Source: JACJVV01 sp047603135 (GTDB taxonomy: Archaea > Nanobdellota > Nanobdellia > Woesearchaeales > JACJVV01). Taken from it: a DNA stretch of 19,829 nucleotides. A model generated the notes under the pieces. It did not search any database and was not told the DNA's origin. It was given only the letters and a program-made list of their open reading frames with translations. The position numbers were made by a program, and so were the translations under genes. Positions 13,648-19,829 of this stretch are shown one piece after another. Where the stretch lies: NCBI GenBank assembly GCA_047603135.1, contig JBLKOW010000009.1, positions 1-19,829 of the forward strand. The letters run 5' to 3'. Within the stretch, counting starts at the first letter, position 1. Each line of letters starts with the position of its first letter.

Positions 13648-13746
13648 TGGTGATATTGCTGTGGCGTTTCCAACCTTGAGTTGGTGGCAAAACAGGTTGC
13701 GGTGAACAGTGTTCACGAGTAACCCTTATCACCACTTTTCTTTTCT
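13648..13746 (+). ncRNA. Predicted structured non-coding RNA
   Basis: A three-way-junction fold is visible. The closing stem is TGGTGATA (13648-13655) with TATCACCA (13727-13734), extendable by AAAA/TTTT. One arm is CCAAC-CTTGA-GTTGG (13670-13684), with CTG/CAG and GTTT/AAAC outside it. The other is GTGAAC-AGT-GTTCAC (13702-13716) inside GGTT/AACC. A TTTTCTTTTCT tract (13736-13746) gives a terminator, and TATA boxes lie 25 nt upstream. It is more GC-rich than its surroundings. It has no T-arm consensus, so it is not a tRNA, and I find no clear C/D or H/ACA boxes. The class is unknown. Its 3' end overlaps the end of the opposing broken gene by a few bases. Confidence 0.6.
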
Positions 13747-14250
13747 ACATTTTGGTTTTGCTATATAATTGTGTAAAACAATTTCACTTAATGTAACTTT
13801 TGTTATATTATCCCAGCAGTTATGATAGATTTTCTCAGCCGAGGTTTGTATTAATGATTTTTTAGGATGCTTTACAAAAGAATAATTATCTGCACTTAAA
13901 TGAGTAAATACATTGCAGTGCATAAGATTTTCCCTTAAAATCTAAATAATATCATTACTGTGCCCGTCAAAATCATTACAAATATTTAATTGAAAACTAG
14001 TTGGATCAGTGTAATGATCAATTTGTATTTTTTTAAGAATTAATGTAACTACAGCACAATAAATTCTTGGTTTTAAGATTTTTTTATTTGAAAAACAATA
14101 GAGATTTTTTTGAAAGTTATTACGAATTGTATTTTGGAGATGAGAATTAAATTTAAAACCGTACACAAATTTATTGTTATACACAATAACAATCCCTGCA
14201 TTCTTTGATAATATGTCGTCTCCGGTAACATCTATTTTATAATTATCCAT
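13729..14250 (-). pseudogene. Hypothetical gene interrupted by an in-frame TAG
   Basis: From the ATG at 14250 the protein reads MDNYKIDVTGDDILSKNAG and continues to ICNDFDGHSNDII, where a TAG (13944-13942) ends it. The same frame stays open for 70 more codons (ILRENLMHCNVFTHLSADN and on to CRKEKW) and stops with TAA at 13729. The two parts look like one protein of about 173 residues. It has no membrane segment and is rich in N, K and I. The family is not recognised. From memory, ICxDFxGH is seen in hypothetical proteins of uncultured archaea. A nonsense mutation is the simplest reading. UAG read-through (pyrrolysine) is possible but unsupported. It follows the nuclease gene by 33 bp. Confidence 0.6.
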
Positions 14251-14283
14251 TTTTATCAATCTAATTACATAAAATGCATATTT

Positions 14284-15120
14284 CTAAAATCGCTGAGCTT
14301 TTGGATGTTTTCTCCAGTCCCCATTTTTGCCGTAGCACAGCTCAAAGAAATCACACTGCCCAGAAGACCATTTACATAATGGACCTGGTTTCATTGGGTA
14401 ATCATTAATGTCGTCACTTTCAGTATTCATGTGAATTAATTCAATCTCACGTTTTGCAAGCGTAACTAATTCTTCGTCAACATCAATCATGCGCTCACCA
14501 TGTAAAAGAAAATTAATTCCTGCTTTTTGAGGAAGAACCCCATATTTCTCATGAAATAAAAGCGCATAAATTGCAAGCTGTAAACGATACTCAGGAGTTA
14601 TTGCATCTTTTTTTGAAGTTTTATAATCCATGACAATTACTTCTTCACCTATTTTATGGATTGCATCAATAAAACCTTTTACTTTATGTTTATCTGAAAT
14701 GAATTCTTCTTCTGTAATGGGGACCCATTTGGCAAATGCATCTTTAAAGGAAAGATCTTCTCGCTTAATTCTATCGAGAAATCGTTTGAGCCAATATCTA
14801 AGCATTCGTTCTGTTTCTTCGTAATAAAAGAGACGCTGAGCCTCAGTCATCCCTAAATCTTCAAACTGCGCACGTTCTGCATTCCATTTAGTTCTGAGAA
14901 ATTCATAGAGCAAGTTTTGTAATAAGGGTTCATAATTTTCTTCTGGTAAATTGCGTGGATCAAGCTTAAAGAAATCTTCAAGTGCAGAATGCACAATTGA
15001 ACCACGTATAAGATGAATACTAGGAAGGGTCTTTAATTTTTTTATGTAAATATAATAGTATTTTCGAGGGCACTGTTTATAGACATTAATCGATGAAGGA
15101 GATTGTACACGTTGAGCCAT
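14284..15120 (-). CDS. RecB/Cas4-like PD-(D/E)XK nuclease
   Basis: The 278-aa protein opens with SPSSINVYKQCPRKYYYIYI (C17). H44 in RGSIVHSALE follows, then D152 in KGFIDAI and the D-Y-K of VMDYKTSKK (D165, K167), and QLAIYALLF (181-189). These are the ordered catalytic motifs of the PDDEXK_1/Cas4/AddB family. Together with C249, C256 and C262 at the C-terminus (LCKWSSGQCDFFELC), C17 can hold a 4Fe-4S cluster as in Cas4 and AddB. DNA end processing in repair is likely. No CRISPR array or other cas gene is in the window. A TATA box ACTTATAAAC (15141-15150) lies 25 nt before the ATG. The gene ends in TAG. Confidence 0.9.
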   Translation of the reverse strand: MAQRVQSPSSINVYKQCPRKYYYIYIKKLKTLPSIHLIRGSIVHSALEDFFKLDPRNLPEENYEPLLQNLLYEFLRTKWNAERAQFEDLGMTEAQRLFYYEETERMLRYWLKRFLDRIKREDLSFKDAFAKWVPITEEEFISDKHKVKGFIDAIHKIGEEVIVMDYKTSKKDAITPEYRLQLAIYALLFHEKYGVLPQKAGINFLLHGERMIDVDEELVTLAKREIELIHMNTESDDINDYPMKPGPLCKWSSGQCDFFELCYGKNGDWRKHPKAQRF

Positions 15121-15140
15121 ACTACAACTCTTTTACTTTT

Positions 15141-15150
15141 GTTTATAAGT
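15141..15150 (-). promoter_or_regulatory. TATA-like box of the nuclease gene
   Basis: ACTTATAAAC on the minus strand is centred 25 nt before the ATG at 15120. The gap from here to 15268 shows only AT-rich sequence. Confidence 0.5.
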
Positions 15151-15300
15151 TTTATGAAGATGTATGTCCAGTGAGAATAAATTGATATCTGTTCTATTTT
15201 TGCTTAATGTTTGTTGTTAAATATATTCTTATTTTATTATTATTCTTATCTGAATATTTTTAACAGCACAGTATTTATATGAAGTGATTGATTTCATTGT

Positions 15301-15801
15301 ATGAGCGATGAATCGTTAGATGAATTTATTAGGGATATTGCCTCCCATATGCCTGAAACGCCACGTTTTCTTTCTAGATTGACATATCCTCGGAATCTTG
15401 GATTGATGGCACAAAGTCTGAAAGATGAAAAAGATTTAGGTAATGCAGAGAAACCTCCAGCTTTACTCGTTGTTAGGTATAAGCAAAACGGACCTCGATT
15501 TTTGCTTTTTGGTGAAACGCAAGCACATATTGATTCATATTTGGTGGGGAATGATAGAGAATTATATGGATTTAAACATTCAACATATCCAGAGATGGAT
15601 ACTAAAGCACTTGAAAGAATTGCTCATGAAATAGGTGTATCATTCGTTTCTGAAACATTGCTCCCTTGTGTTGTTACATCAGGCATGAAAGGATATAAAG
15701 CAGGGGAGTTCTTATTACTTACACAAAAATATGGACAAGTAATTACTTCTCAGCGCTATTGGGATGAAGTTCTTCCTCAACCTTGGGAAGGACGTTCATA
15801 A
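15301..15801 (+). CDS. Hypothetical protein
   Basis: The 166-aa soluble protein is not recognised. It has an acidic N-terminal helix (SDESLDEFIRDIASHM), then an alpha/beta part with strands such as PALLVVRYK, RFLLFGETQ and GEFLLLTQKYGQVI, and a tryptophan-containing end (RYWDEVLPQPWEGRS). There are no obvious catalytic or metal motifs. A TATA-like GTATTTATAT (15271-15280) lies 25 nt before the ATG and supports a leaderless start. The 3' end overlaps the convergent acetyltransferase gene by 25 nt. Confidence 0.65.
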   Translation: MSDESLDEFIRDIASHMPETPRFLSRLTYPRNLGLMAQSLKDEKDLGNAEKPPALLVVRYKQNGPRFLLFGETQAHIDSYLVGNDRELYGFKHSTYPEMDTKALERIAHEIGVSFVSETLLPCVVTSGMKGYKAGEFLLLTQKYGQVITSQRYWDEVLPQPWEGRS

Positions 15802-16256
15802 GAGTGTGTTAAAATCTTTTCAAGAAGAATGTATCCCCTCGGAATAACTAAAGACTGATGAGGTTCATCTCTTTTTGTAAACCCGTTTTGAATATACCAC
15901 TCTGCAGGATTTTGGTTGGTATTGCCAAATGAACAGCTCCTTGCAGTCGTTAAAATTCTATCTGCGGAGTGAGTCTCAACATGATCAAGTAATTTTCTAC
16001 CGATTCCCTGTCCTCTATAATCATGATGTACTGCTAAATAATCAATGGAAGTTCCTTGTGATACTGGAGAAAATGTAACTGCACCTATAACTTTGCTTTC
16101 ATCATCAGCTCTTGTTATAACGTGTGTTTGCCCTTTTATCCGTCTTCTATCAAGAATAATACCAAGCACTTGTTCACGTGATAATTGCTCCACTAACTGC
16201 CCTATATAAAACGTAAGAAGTTCTTGTTTGAAATACCTACTATTATACTTTTGCAT
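15777..16256 (-). CDS. GNAT-family acetyltransferase
   Basis: The 159-aa protein has motif A (SIDYLAVHHDYRGQGIGRKL, about 70-89), with the acetyl-CoA pyrophosphate loop RGQGIG, after the strand KVIGAVTFSP. The second part keeps the family ending with WYIQNGFTKRD, a typical motif B. The substrate is unknown and could be a small molecule or a protein N-terminus or lysine. A TATA-like CTTTTAAATC (16276-16285) is about 25 nt before the ATG. The gene is convergent with the hypothetical gene at 15301. Confidence 0.88.
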   Translation of the reverse strand: MQKYNSRYFKQELLTFYIGQLVEQLSREQVLGIILDRRRIKGQTHVITRADDESKVIGAVTFSPVSQGTSIDYLAVHHDYRGQGIGRKLLDHVETHSADRILTTARSCSFGNTNQNPAEWYIQNGFTKRDEPHQSLVIPRGYILLEKILTHSYERPSQG

Positions 16257-16331
16257 ACTTTGACGAATAATATATGATTTAAAAGTATGTCGATGACTAA
16301 AAAAACTGTTAATGCGTAGTGTAGTATATAT

Positions 16332-16868
16332 TTATATTCGCGCTAGTATATCTGCTTTGGTGACAAGACCAACAACTTTGCGTTTGTCATACACAATCAC
16401 CATGGGAAAATGAACTAATAGCCTCGATACAACATCTACAGATGCATTTTTTGAGACGGCTGGTGGACGATCACTCATTACTTCTTCAACAATTTTTTTC
16501 TTGCCAGAGAGTAATGATTCAAGAAGAATTCTTTCCGATACAAGTCCAACAACTTGATTATTTTCCATTACAGGTAATTGACTAATACCATGTTTCTTCA
16601 TAACACTAACAACATGGTGAAGTGTTTCAGATGGTTTTGCCCAAATTACTTTTTTATTCATGACATCATCAGCACTTCCTTGCCTTCCATGTAATGCATT
16701 GTCAAGAACAGCGAAGATTGCGCATGCTTTTGTATATGAGGGATCAATGACTCCTGATTCTATTTTAGCGAGCATGCTTTGACTAACACCAGAACGTTTT
16801 GCAAGCTCATTTTGAGTCATATCCATACGTTTTCTTAATAATTTTATTTCGTGTAATTCTCTACTCAT
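16332..16868 (-). CDS. HTH-CBS transcriptional regulator
   Basis: The protein has 178 aa from the ATG at 16868. An XRE-type helix-turn-helix covers about 5-58 (MTQNELAKRSGVSQSMLAKI). Two CBS domains follow (about 65-118 and 122-178), with ISQLPVMENNQVVGLVSE and MVIVYDKRKVVGLVTKADIL as the typical ends. CBS pairs bind adenosyl ligands such as AMP, ATP or SAM, so the protein probably couples such a ligand to DNA binding. The ATG lies inside the end of the upstream gene (8-nt overlap), with AGTGAT upstream. It is the last gene of an operon with NAD kinase. Confidence 0.88.
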   Translation of the reverse strand: MSRELHEIKLLRKRMDMTQNELAKRSGVSQSMLAKIESGVIDPSYTKACAIFAVLDNALHGRQGSADDVMNKKVIWAKPSETLHHVVSVMKKHGISQLPVMENNQVVGLVSERILLESLLSGKKKIVEEVMSDRPPAVSKNASVDVVSRLLVHFPMVIVYDKRKVVGLVTKADILARI

Positions 16869-17178
16869 GATTATCACTCATATTTGAACTTGATTCTGTT
16901 TTTTTATTTGAAGTAACTTCCTTATCCTCAATAGTTCGCTCATTTGCTTTTAGTGCTGTTTTAAACAGGACATTATTTGCATTCTTTAGTTTAGCTATTT
17001 CGTCATCTTTTCTCTGAAGCTCCTCCTTGAACCATTGATATAATGTTTCTTTGGATATTGTATCTTTTTGTAATTCTTTTTCAATCTCCTTATAAACATT
17101 CGAAGGTATATCAGTATTAAGCACATCTTTTTTATTTGATTTTCCATGTTCTGGTGCTGTTTTTTTAGGTGAACTCAT
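16861..17178 (-). CDS. Hypothetical hydrophilic coiled-coil protein
   Basis: The 105-aa protein has a basic, low-complexity N-terminus, a central helical segment likely to form a coiled coil (LYQWFKEELQRKDDEIAKLK, about 46-65), and a Lys/Ser/Glu-rich tail. It has no cysteine and no membrane segment. It is not recognised. It sits between NAD kinase (11-bp gap) and the HTH-CBS gene (8-nt overlap), so it is translated with them and could be a partner of either. It stops with TAG. Confidence 0.6.
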   Translation of the reverse strand: MSSPKKTAPEHGKSNKKDVLNTDIPSNVYKEIEKELQKDTISKETLYQWFKEELQRKDDEIAKLKNANNVLFKTALKANERTIEDKEVTSNKKTESSSNMSDNHE

Positions 17179-17189
17179 TTTGCTACCAA

Positions 17190-17984
17190 TTATTTTTCAA
17201 TTATTGCAACTGAAGTATCTGCAAACTCGACTGTAAGTGTATCATGCGGATGTATTTTAAATTCTTTGTCGATTGAATCAAACACAATCATGCCCTCTGA
17301 GAGAGATGTACATTTGAATGTTTCAACAATACCCTTTACTTCTGGAACAGTATAAATATTTCCGTGATATGGTTCACGAATTACGAATTGAAATTCTTTT
17401 ATATTTTTATTAGTTTTGATTGGCATAGAATCACCTCCTGCTGATAACGCCCATGCTGTGCTTCCTAGAGGGGTTGCTGTTAAAATTCCTGAAGATTTTT
17501 GAATAACGCCGTTGCGCTCAAATACAAACATAAGATATGGTTTTAGTGCACTTATTGAAATTTCATTTAATGCAGTACGTGGAAGTTTTTCTCCATTAAC
17601 TGATATACTCAGCGTAGGGTACTTCGTAAAGTGTAATTCTCCTGCTTTGAACTGTGTAAAAAATTCTGCAAACTCATTGCACGATGTTCTTGTTAAGAAG
17701 CCTTCAGTTCGACCTGGCGCGCTATTCACCGTTAAGAGATATGATGAATGTTTCATATAATGAGCCATGCGCAGTATTGTTCCATCACCACCAACAACAA
17801 TGATGAGCTGATTGGGAGTGAAATGAGTTTCAGTTACTTCATCGCGATTTTGCTTTACATATGAAAGATTTTGTTTTTCAATTTCTGAAACAACGCGATC
17901 GCATGCACCACATGCTTCTTGCTTGTAAATAATAAGAATATTTTTACATAATATTTCTGCGTGTTCTGCAGTTATTTTTTCCAT
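17190..17984 (-). CDS. nadK: NAD kinase
   Basis: The enzyme phosphorylates NAD to NADP in the cytosol. It has 264 aa, normal for the family. The active-site GGDG is at 65-68 (IIVVGGDGTILRMAHY), NE at 140-141, and the nucleotide-binding TPLGSTAWALSAGG at 171-184, where many homologues have TPTGSTAY. A CGAC pair (25-28) near the N-terminus is unusual. It is first in an operon with a coiled-coil protein and an HTH-CBS regulator. AAGGAG lies upstream of the ATG, and a TATA-like TTTTATAT (18005-18012) lies 25 nt away, so the transcript may be leaderless or may begin at a farther box. Confidence 0.93.
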   Translation of the reverse strand: MEKITAEHAEILCKNILIIYKQEACGACDRVVSEIEKQNLSYVKQNRDEVTETHFTPNQLIIVVGGDGTILRMAHYMKHSSYLLTVNSAPGRTEGFLTRTSCNEFAEFFTQFKAGELHFTKYPTLSISVNGEKLPRTALNEISISALKPYLMFVFERNGVIQKSSGILTATPLGSTAWALSAGGDSMPIKTNKNIKEFQFVIREPYHGNIYTVPEVKGIVETFKCTSLSEGMIVFDSIDKEFKIHPHDTLTVEFADTSVAIIEK

Positions 17985-18002
17985 GAAAAGATGCTCCTTC
18001 TC

Positions 18003-18066
18003 TCATATAAAAACATTTTGACAGTAGTGAATCGTCACCATATGATGAAACATATATTTATATACT
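18003..18066. promoter_or_regulatory. Divergent promoter region with imperfect palindrome
   Basis: The region holds TTTTATAT (18005-18012, towards nadK) and ATTTATATAC (18056-18065, towards the coiled-coil gene). Between them TCACCATATGATGA (18035-18048) is a palindrome with 12 of 14 matching positions. The palindrome could be an operator, perhaps for the HTH-CBS protein of the nadK operon. That link is a guess. Confidence 0.45.
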
Positions 18067-18086
18067 AGTATTGTTTTATGTATACT

Positions 18087-18368
18087 ATGGTTACTAAAAA
18101 AACGCAAAAACAACCAAATCAGAGCAGTAGTGCAACAGAAACTGAGCTTAAAGAAGAGCTTGATTACTGGGTAAAAGACTTTGAGAAAAAAATTCAGCGC
18201 ACATCTGAGCAAGATCTTCGCGTTGATGAAAATACGCAAAATATCGAGTATAATTATGAGCTTATCAAGGAATTGCAAAAAGATGTTACCCAAATAAAAA
18301 AAGATATTGCAGAGATTCGTTCAAGCTTGGTAATGGCACTGCGCAGTAGACCACTTAAAGAGTTATGA
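18087..18368 (+). CDS. Small coiled-coil protein
   Basis: The protein has 93 aa from the second ATG (18087), preferred because the TATA box ATTTATATAC is about 25 nt before it. The ATG at 18078 is an alternative. The N-terminal 20 residues are polar. The rest is heptad-like helix (LKEELDYWVKDFEKKIQ and ELIKELQKDVTQIKKDIAEI), ending in a basic tail. It is not recognised. It is probably oligomeric and soluble. Confidence 0.62.
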   Translation: MVTKKTQKQPNQSSSATETELKEELDYWVKDFEKKIQRTSEQDLRVDENTQNIEYNYELIKELQKDVTQIKKDIAEIRSSLVMALRSRPLKEL

Positions 18369-18404
18369 TTGCAGTCTGTTGATTGATGATTTAGTAGTTG
18401 ATTT

Positions 18405-18740
18405 CTACTTAGAGACTGTTGCTTCAATCTTTTTGAGTACGTCGTCAATTGCTTTGAAGACATTTCGATCTTCTGCCTCAGCTGCAACTACTTTTCCTGC
18501 ATGAATCATTTTTGCGTTCACTTGAAAGTTCTTAGCAACTTTTTCCGTTTTATGAATTGGCTTTAATACCATTTCAAGTGCAGTAAAATCATCAACAAGT
18601 TCTGCGTAACGTTTGGTATATGTACCTACAATTTTCTTTATTATAGTCATTGAACCTGGAACAAGTTCAGAAAATCCAGTTAATTTGATGTTCCCCCCTA
18701 ATTCAACAACTTTAACTTCATTGTTTTTTTCTTCTGCCAT
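18405..18740 (-). CDS. HPF/S30AE-like ribosome-associated protein
   Basis: The protein has 111 aa from the ATG at 18740, chosen because GGAGGG (18748-18753) lies 7 nt upstream. A longer reading from 18755 would put that site inside the gene. The predicted order is beta (IKLTGF, 18-23), long helix (about 28-48), three strands (about 52-62, 72-80 and 82-90), then helix (91-109). AAEAEDRNVFKAIDDVLKKI is close to the strand-helix ending of hibernation-promoting factors. I infer a role in ribosome silencing or stress. Sequence similarity is weak, and similar proteins in uncultured archaea are usually left as hypothetical. The box ATTTAAATTT (18773-18782) is its likely TATA element. Confidence 0.55.
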   Translation of the reverse strand: MAEEKNNEVKVVELGGNIKLTGFSELVPGSMTIIKKIVGTYTKRYAELVDDFTALEMVLKPIHKTEKVAKNFQVNAKMIHAGKVVAAEAEDRNVFKAIDDVLKKIEATVSK

Positions 18741-18823
18741 TACATATCCCTCCATTACCTTAGAAAATTCCTAAATTTAAATATCTTATGGTAGATAAAA
18801 CTTAGTCGTTATAAGTATTAATA

Positions 18824-18924
18824 TTAGTAAACGACATAAATATTTTGTAATGGTAATAGTGTTTACTAAATAGCCAAAGACAAAATAGTTTACAAGATTT
18901 ACAGTTTATATTTGTCTTTGACTA
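18824..18924. repeat. Nested inverted repeats upstream of a hypothetical gene
   Basis: TTAGTAAAC (18824-18832) pairs with GTTTACTAA (18861-18869), a perfect 9-bp match. TAGCCAAAGACAAA (18871-18884) pairs with TTTGTCTTTGACTA (18911-18924), with one mismatch. A shorter GTCGTT/AACGAC (18805-18810, 18830-18835) is adjacent. They sit just before the TATA box at 18936 and could be operator sites, or structures at a recombination or replication site. Confidence 0.55.
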
Positions 18925-18935
18925 TATTTTGAAAA

Positions 18936-18947
18936 AATATATAAAAC
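18936..18947 (+). promoter_or_regulatory. TATA-like box of the 202-aa hypothetical gene
   Basis: AATATATAAAAC is 25 nt before the ATG at 18967 and selects this start over an in-frame TTG at 18952. Confidence 0.5.
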
Positions 18948-18966
18948 GTCTTTGAATCTCATTTTT

Positions 18967-19575
18967 ATGGCATTTGAATCATGGGGCAGAAATAATTTCA
19001 ATGATGAGCATTTAGTAGGTACAGAATGTATTGATGATGCGATTCATTATGCTTTATGGACTCAACTTAATAGTGTTGCTGGAAAGATGATTATTGCTGT
19101 ACCTGTCGCATTAGATTTTAATGAACATCCTAGGCAAGCAAGAAATACTGTTCGTACGATGGGAAAACCACTTTATTTATTATCTATGGAGGATGTTACA
19201 CGATATGACGTACGTGAACGAAGAACTAATTTTGTTGAGTTAAATGTTTATCATACTTCTGAAAAAGCATTTGAAAAACGTGATATATTCTTTAAACAGC
19301 CTCACTATATGCTCGCTACTAATCCTCAACTTATCAGAGACTCTGAATTTATTGAAATTGCACGATTTATGCCGGCACGACAAGTTAATTGTTATGTTGA
19401 CCCAAGTAATTTTTTACCTATGCAAGTTCTTGGAGAGTATGATGGTCACCCTGTGGTCTATTTTAACCCAAATCTTCATCTTGCAGGGATGGGAAAAGCT
19501 CATTATAAAGGCGACACACTCGCAAAAGAACTTTCTCAGAAAAACTTTACATTCTCTAGAAGAGAGTATTCTTAG
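18967..19575 (+). CDS. Hypothetical protein
   Basis: The 202-aa soluble protein is not recognised. It is mixed alpha/beta, with a hydrophobic strand (KMIIAVPVALDF), an arginine-rich stretch (YDVRERRTNFVELNVYH), one cysteine in RQVNCYVDPSNFLPM, and VVYFNPNLHLAGMGKAHY near the end. It has no signal or membrane segment. The start is decided by the TATA box 25 nt upstream. Inverted repeats lie before the promoter. Directly after its TAG stop come the 85-bp repeat and a hairpin element, so the gene borders a mobile-looking region. Confidence 0.62.
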   Translation: MAFESWGRNNFNDEHLVGTECIDDAIHYALWTQLNSVAGKMIIAVPVALDFNEHPRQARNTVRTMGKPLYLLSMEDVTRYDVRERRTNFVELNVYHTSEKAFEKRDIFFKQPHYMLATNPQLIRDSEFIEIARFMPARQVNCYVDPSNFLPMQVLGEYDGHPVVYFNPNLHLAGMGKAHYKGDTLAKELSQKNFTFSRREYS

Positions 19576-19588
19576 ATGGAAAGCTACA

Positions 19589-19673
19589 CTATCCAATATT
19601 GAGTTTATTAAAAAGATAAAGCATAATTATAACATCACCGTTAGGCAGATTGTTAAAATCTTGATGTGCCTCA
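19589..19673. repeat. 85-bp dispersed repeat, copy 2
   Basis: It matches 6976-7060 without gaps (7 differences by hand count). It would read IEFIKKIKHNYNITVRQIVK on the plus strand, without a start codon. The inner hairpin AGATT-GTTAA-AATCT is kept. It lies 13 bp after the hypothetical gene and 21 bp before hairpin element A copy 2, so repeat and hairpin element may belong to one unit. Copy 1 has no hairpin element beside it. Confidence 0.7.
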
Positions 19674-19694
19674 TATAATAAATGAAATTTGTTA

Positions 19695-19829
19695 TTGAAA
19701 ATCTCGCCTTCGAGATGCACAAAAATTTTAATTTTTGGCACGCCAGAAATAATCTATTTCTGTGCGTTTGAATTGGGATTCAAATACCCCGCACTTTAGT
19801 GCGAGATTTTTAATTCAAAATAATCGAAG
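19695..19829. repeat. Hairpin element A, copy 2 (runs off the window)
   Basis: The closing stem is TTGAAAATCTCGC (19695-19707) with GCGAGATTTTTAA (19801-19813), with one G-T pair. Inner hairpins are at the same places as in copy 1 but differ in sequence: ATCTCG-CCTT-CGAGAT (19701-19716), CAAAAAT-TTTA-ATTTTTG (19720-19737), CAGAAATA-ATC-TATTTCTG (19744-19762) and CGCAC-TTTA-GTGCG (19790-19803). TTTGAAT-TGGG-ATTCAAA (19767-19784) is well formed here and not in copy 1. Its TGGG loop could pair with the CCCC that follows. Bases 19814-19829 equal 1504-1519, so the unit continues past the window. Confidence 0.8.

Noticed and set aside
13648..13734. tRNA ending in CCA
   Set aside because: The 3' end reads ATCACCA and a closing stem exists, but there is no T-arm GTTCGANNC consensus, no 7-bp acceptor with standard D arm, and no anticodon loop. 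The other tRNA here does not encode CCA.
13729..14250. TAG read as pyrrolysine
   Set aside because: At least five other genes in the window end in TAG as an apparently ordinary stop (methyltransferase, nuclease, 105-aa protein, HPF-like protein, 202-aa protein), and no pyl gene or pylT is visible. A nonsense mutation is simpler.
19576..19829. Complete insertion sequence with transposase
   Set aside because: No transposase, TnpB or recombinase gene is found in the window. Only non-coding elements and a short HTH-like trace are present.

Overview
This is a low-GC, gene-dense stretch of an archaeal genome. Four things point to archaea. There is a tRNA-Leu with an intron directly after the anticodon that can fold into a bulge-helix-bulge. 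The glutamyl-tRNA synthetase is of archaeal type. A Tad/archaellum-like secretion ATPase is followed by paired FlaJ/TadC-like membrane proteins. Almost every first gene of a transcript has an AT-rich TATA-like box about 25 nt before its ATG, which implies leaderless mRNAs, while operon-internal genes carry GGAGG/GGTGAT-type ribosome binding sites. Small proteins, split genes and a lineage-typical zinc-ribbon protein would fit a DPANN (Woesearchaeota/Pacearchaeota-like) archaeon. That placement is inference.

Layout. 67-1339: intron-containing tRNA-Leu(UAA) and a radical SAM protein, both on the minus strand. 1392-1766: a dense chain of short perfect hairpins arranged as two closed elements, with no coding potential. 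1768-2550: a minus-strand RelE-like toxin operon with two small RHH-like proteins. 2634-4337: gltX. 4359-6950: a minus-strand pilus/secretion operon (two T2SSF membrane proteins, then the ATPase) plus an ORF remnant. 6976-7060: a dispersed 85-bp repeat. 7181-9482: a lipoyl operon in the order gcvH, lipA, lplA, lplB. 9592-12401: hypothetical, zinc-ribbon and membrane proteins, a methyltransferase and a HIT protein. 12498-13566: a small membrane protein and a TSUP (TauE/SafE-like) transporter. 13648-13746: a predicted structured non-coding RNA with its own TATA box. 13729-15120: a hypothetical gene interrupted by an in-frame TAG, and a RecB/Cas4-like PD-(D/E)XK nuclease. 15301-17984: a hypothetical gene, a GNAT acetyltransferase, and an operon of NAD kinase, a hydrophilic protein and an HTH-CBS regulator. 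18087-19575: a coiled-coil protein, an HPF-like protein and a 202-aa hypothetical behind inverted repeats. 19589-19829: a second copy of the 85-bp repeat, followed at once by a second copy of the first hairpin element, which runs off the window.

How the genes work together. The lipoyl operon makes lipoyl-GcvH either by ligation (bipartite LplA/LplB) or by sulfur insertion (LipA). The Tad-like operon supplies the motor and platform of a type IV filament whose pilins are elsewhere. NAD kinase is co-transcribed with a ligand-sensing HTH-CBS protein that may regulate it.

The least explained signal is the hairpin family. Two element copies 18 kb apart keep their hairpin positions through compensatory changes, and a third, related element carries the same core module. 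They are plausibly a non-autonomous, palindrome-based mobile element (PATE/IS200-IS605-like ends) or a structured RNA. No transposase is present in the window.
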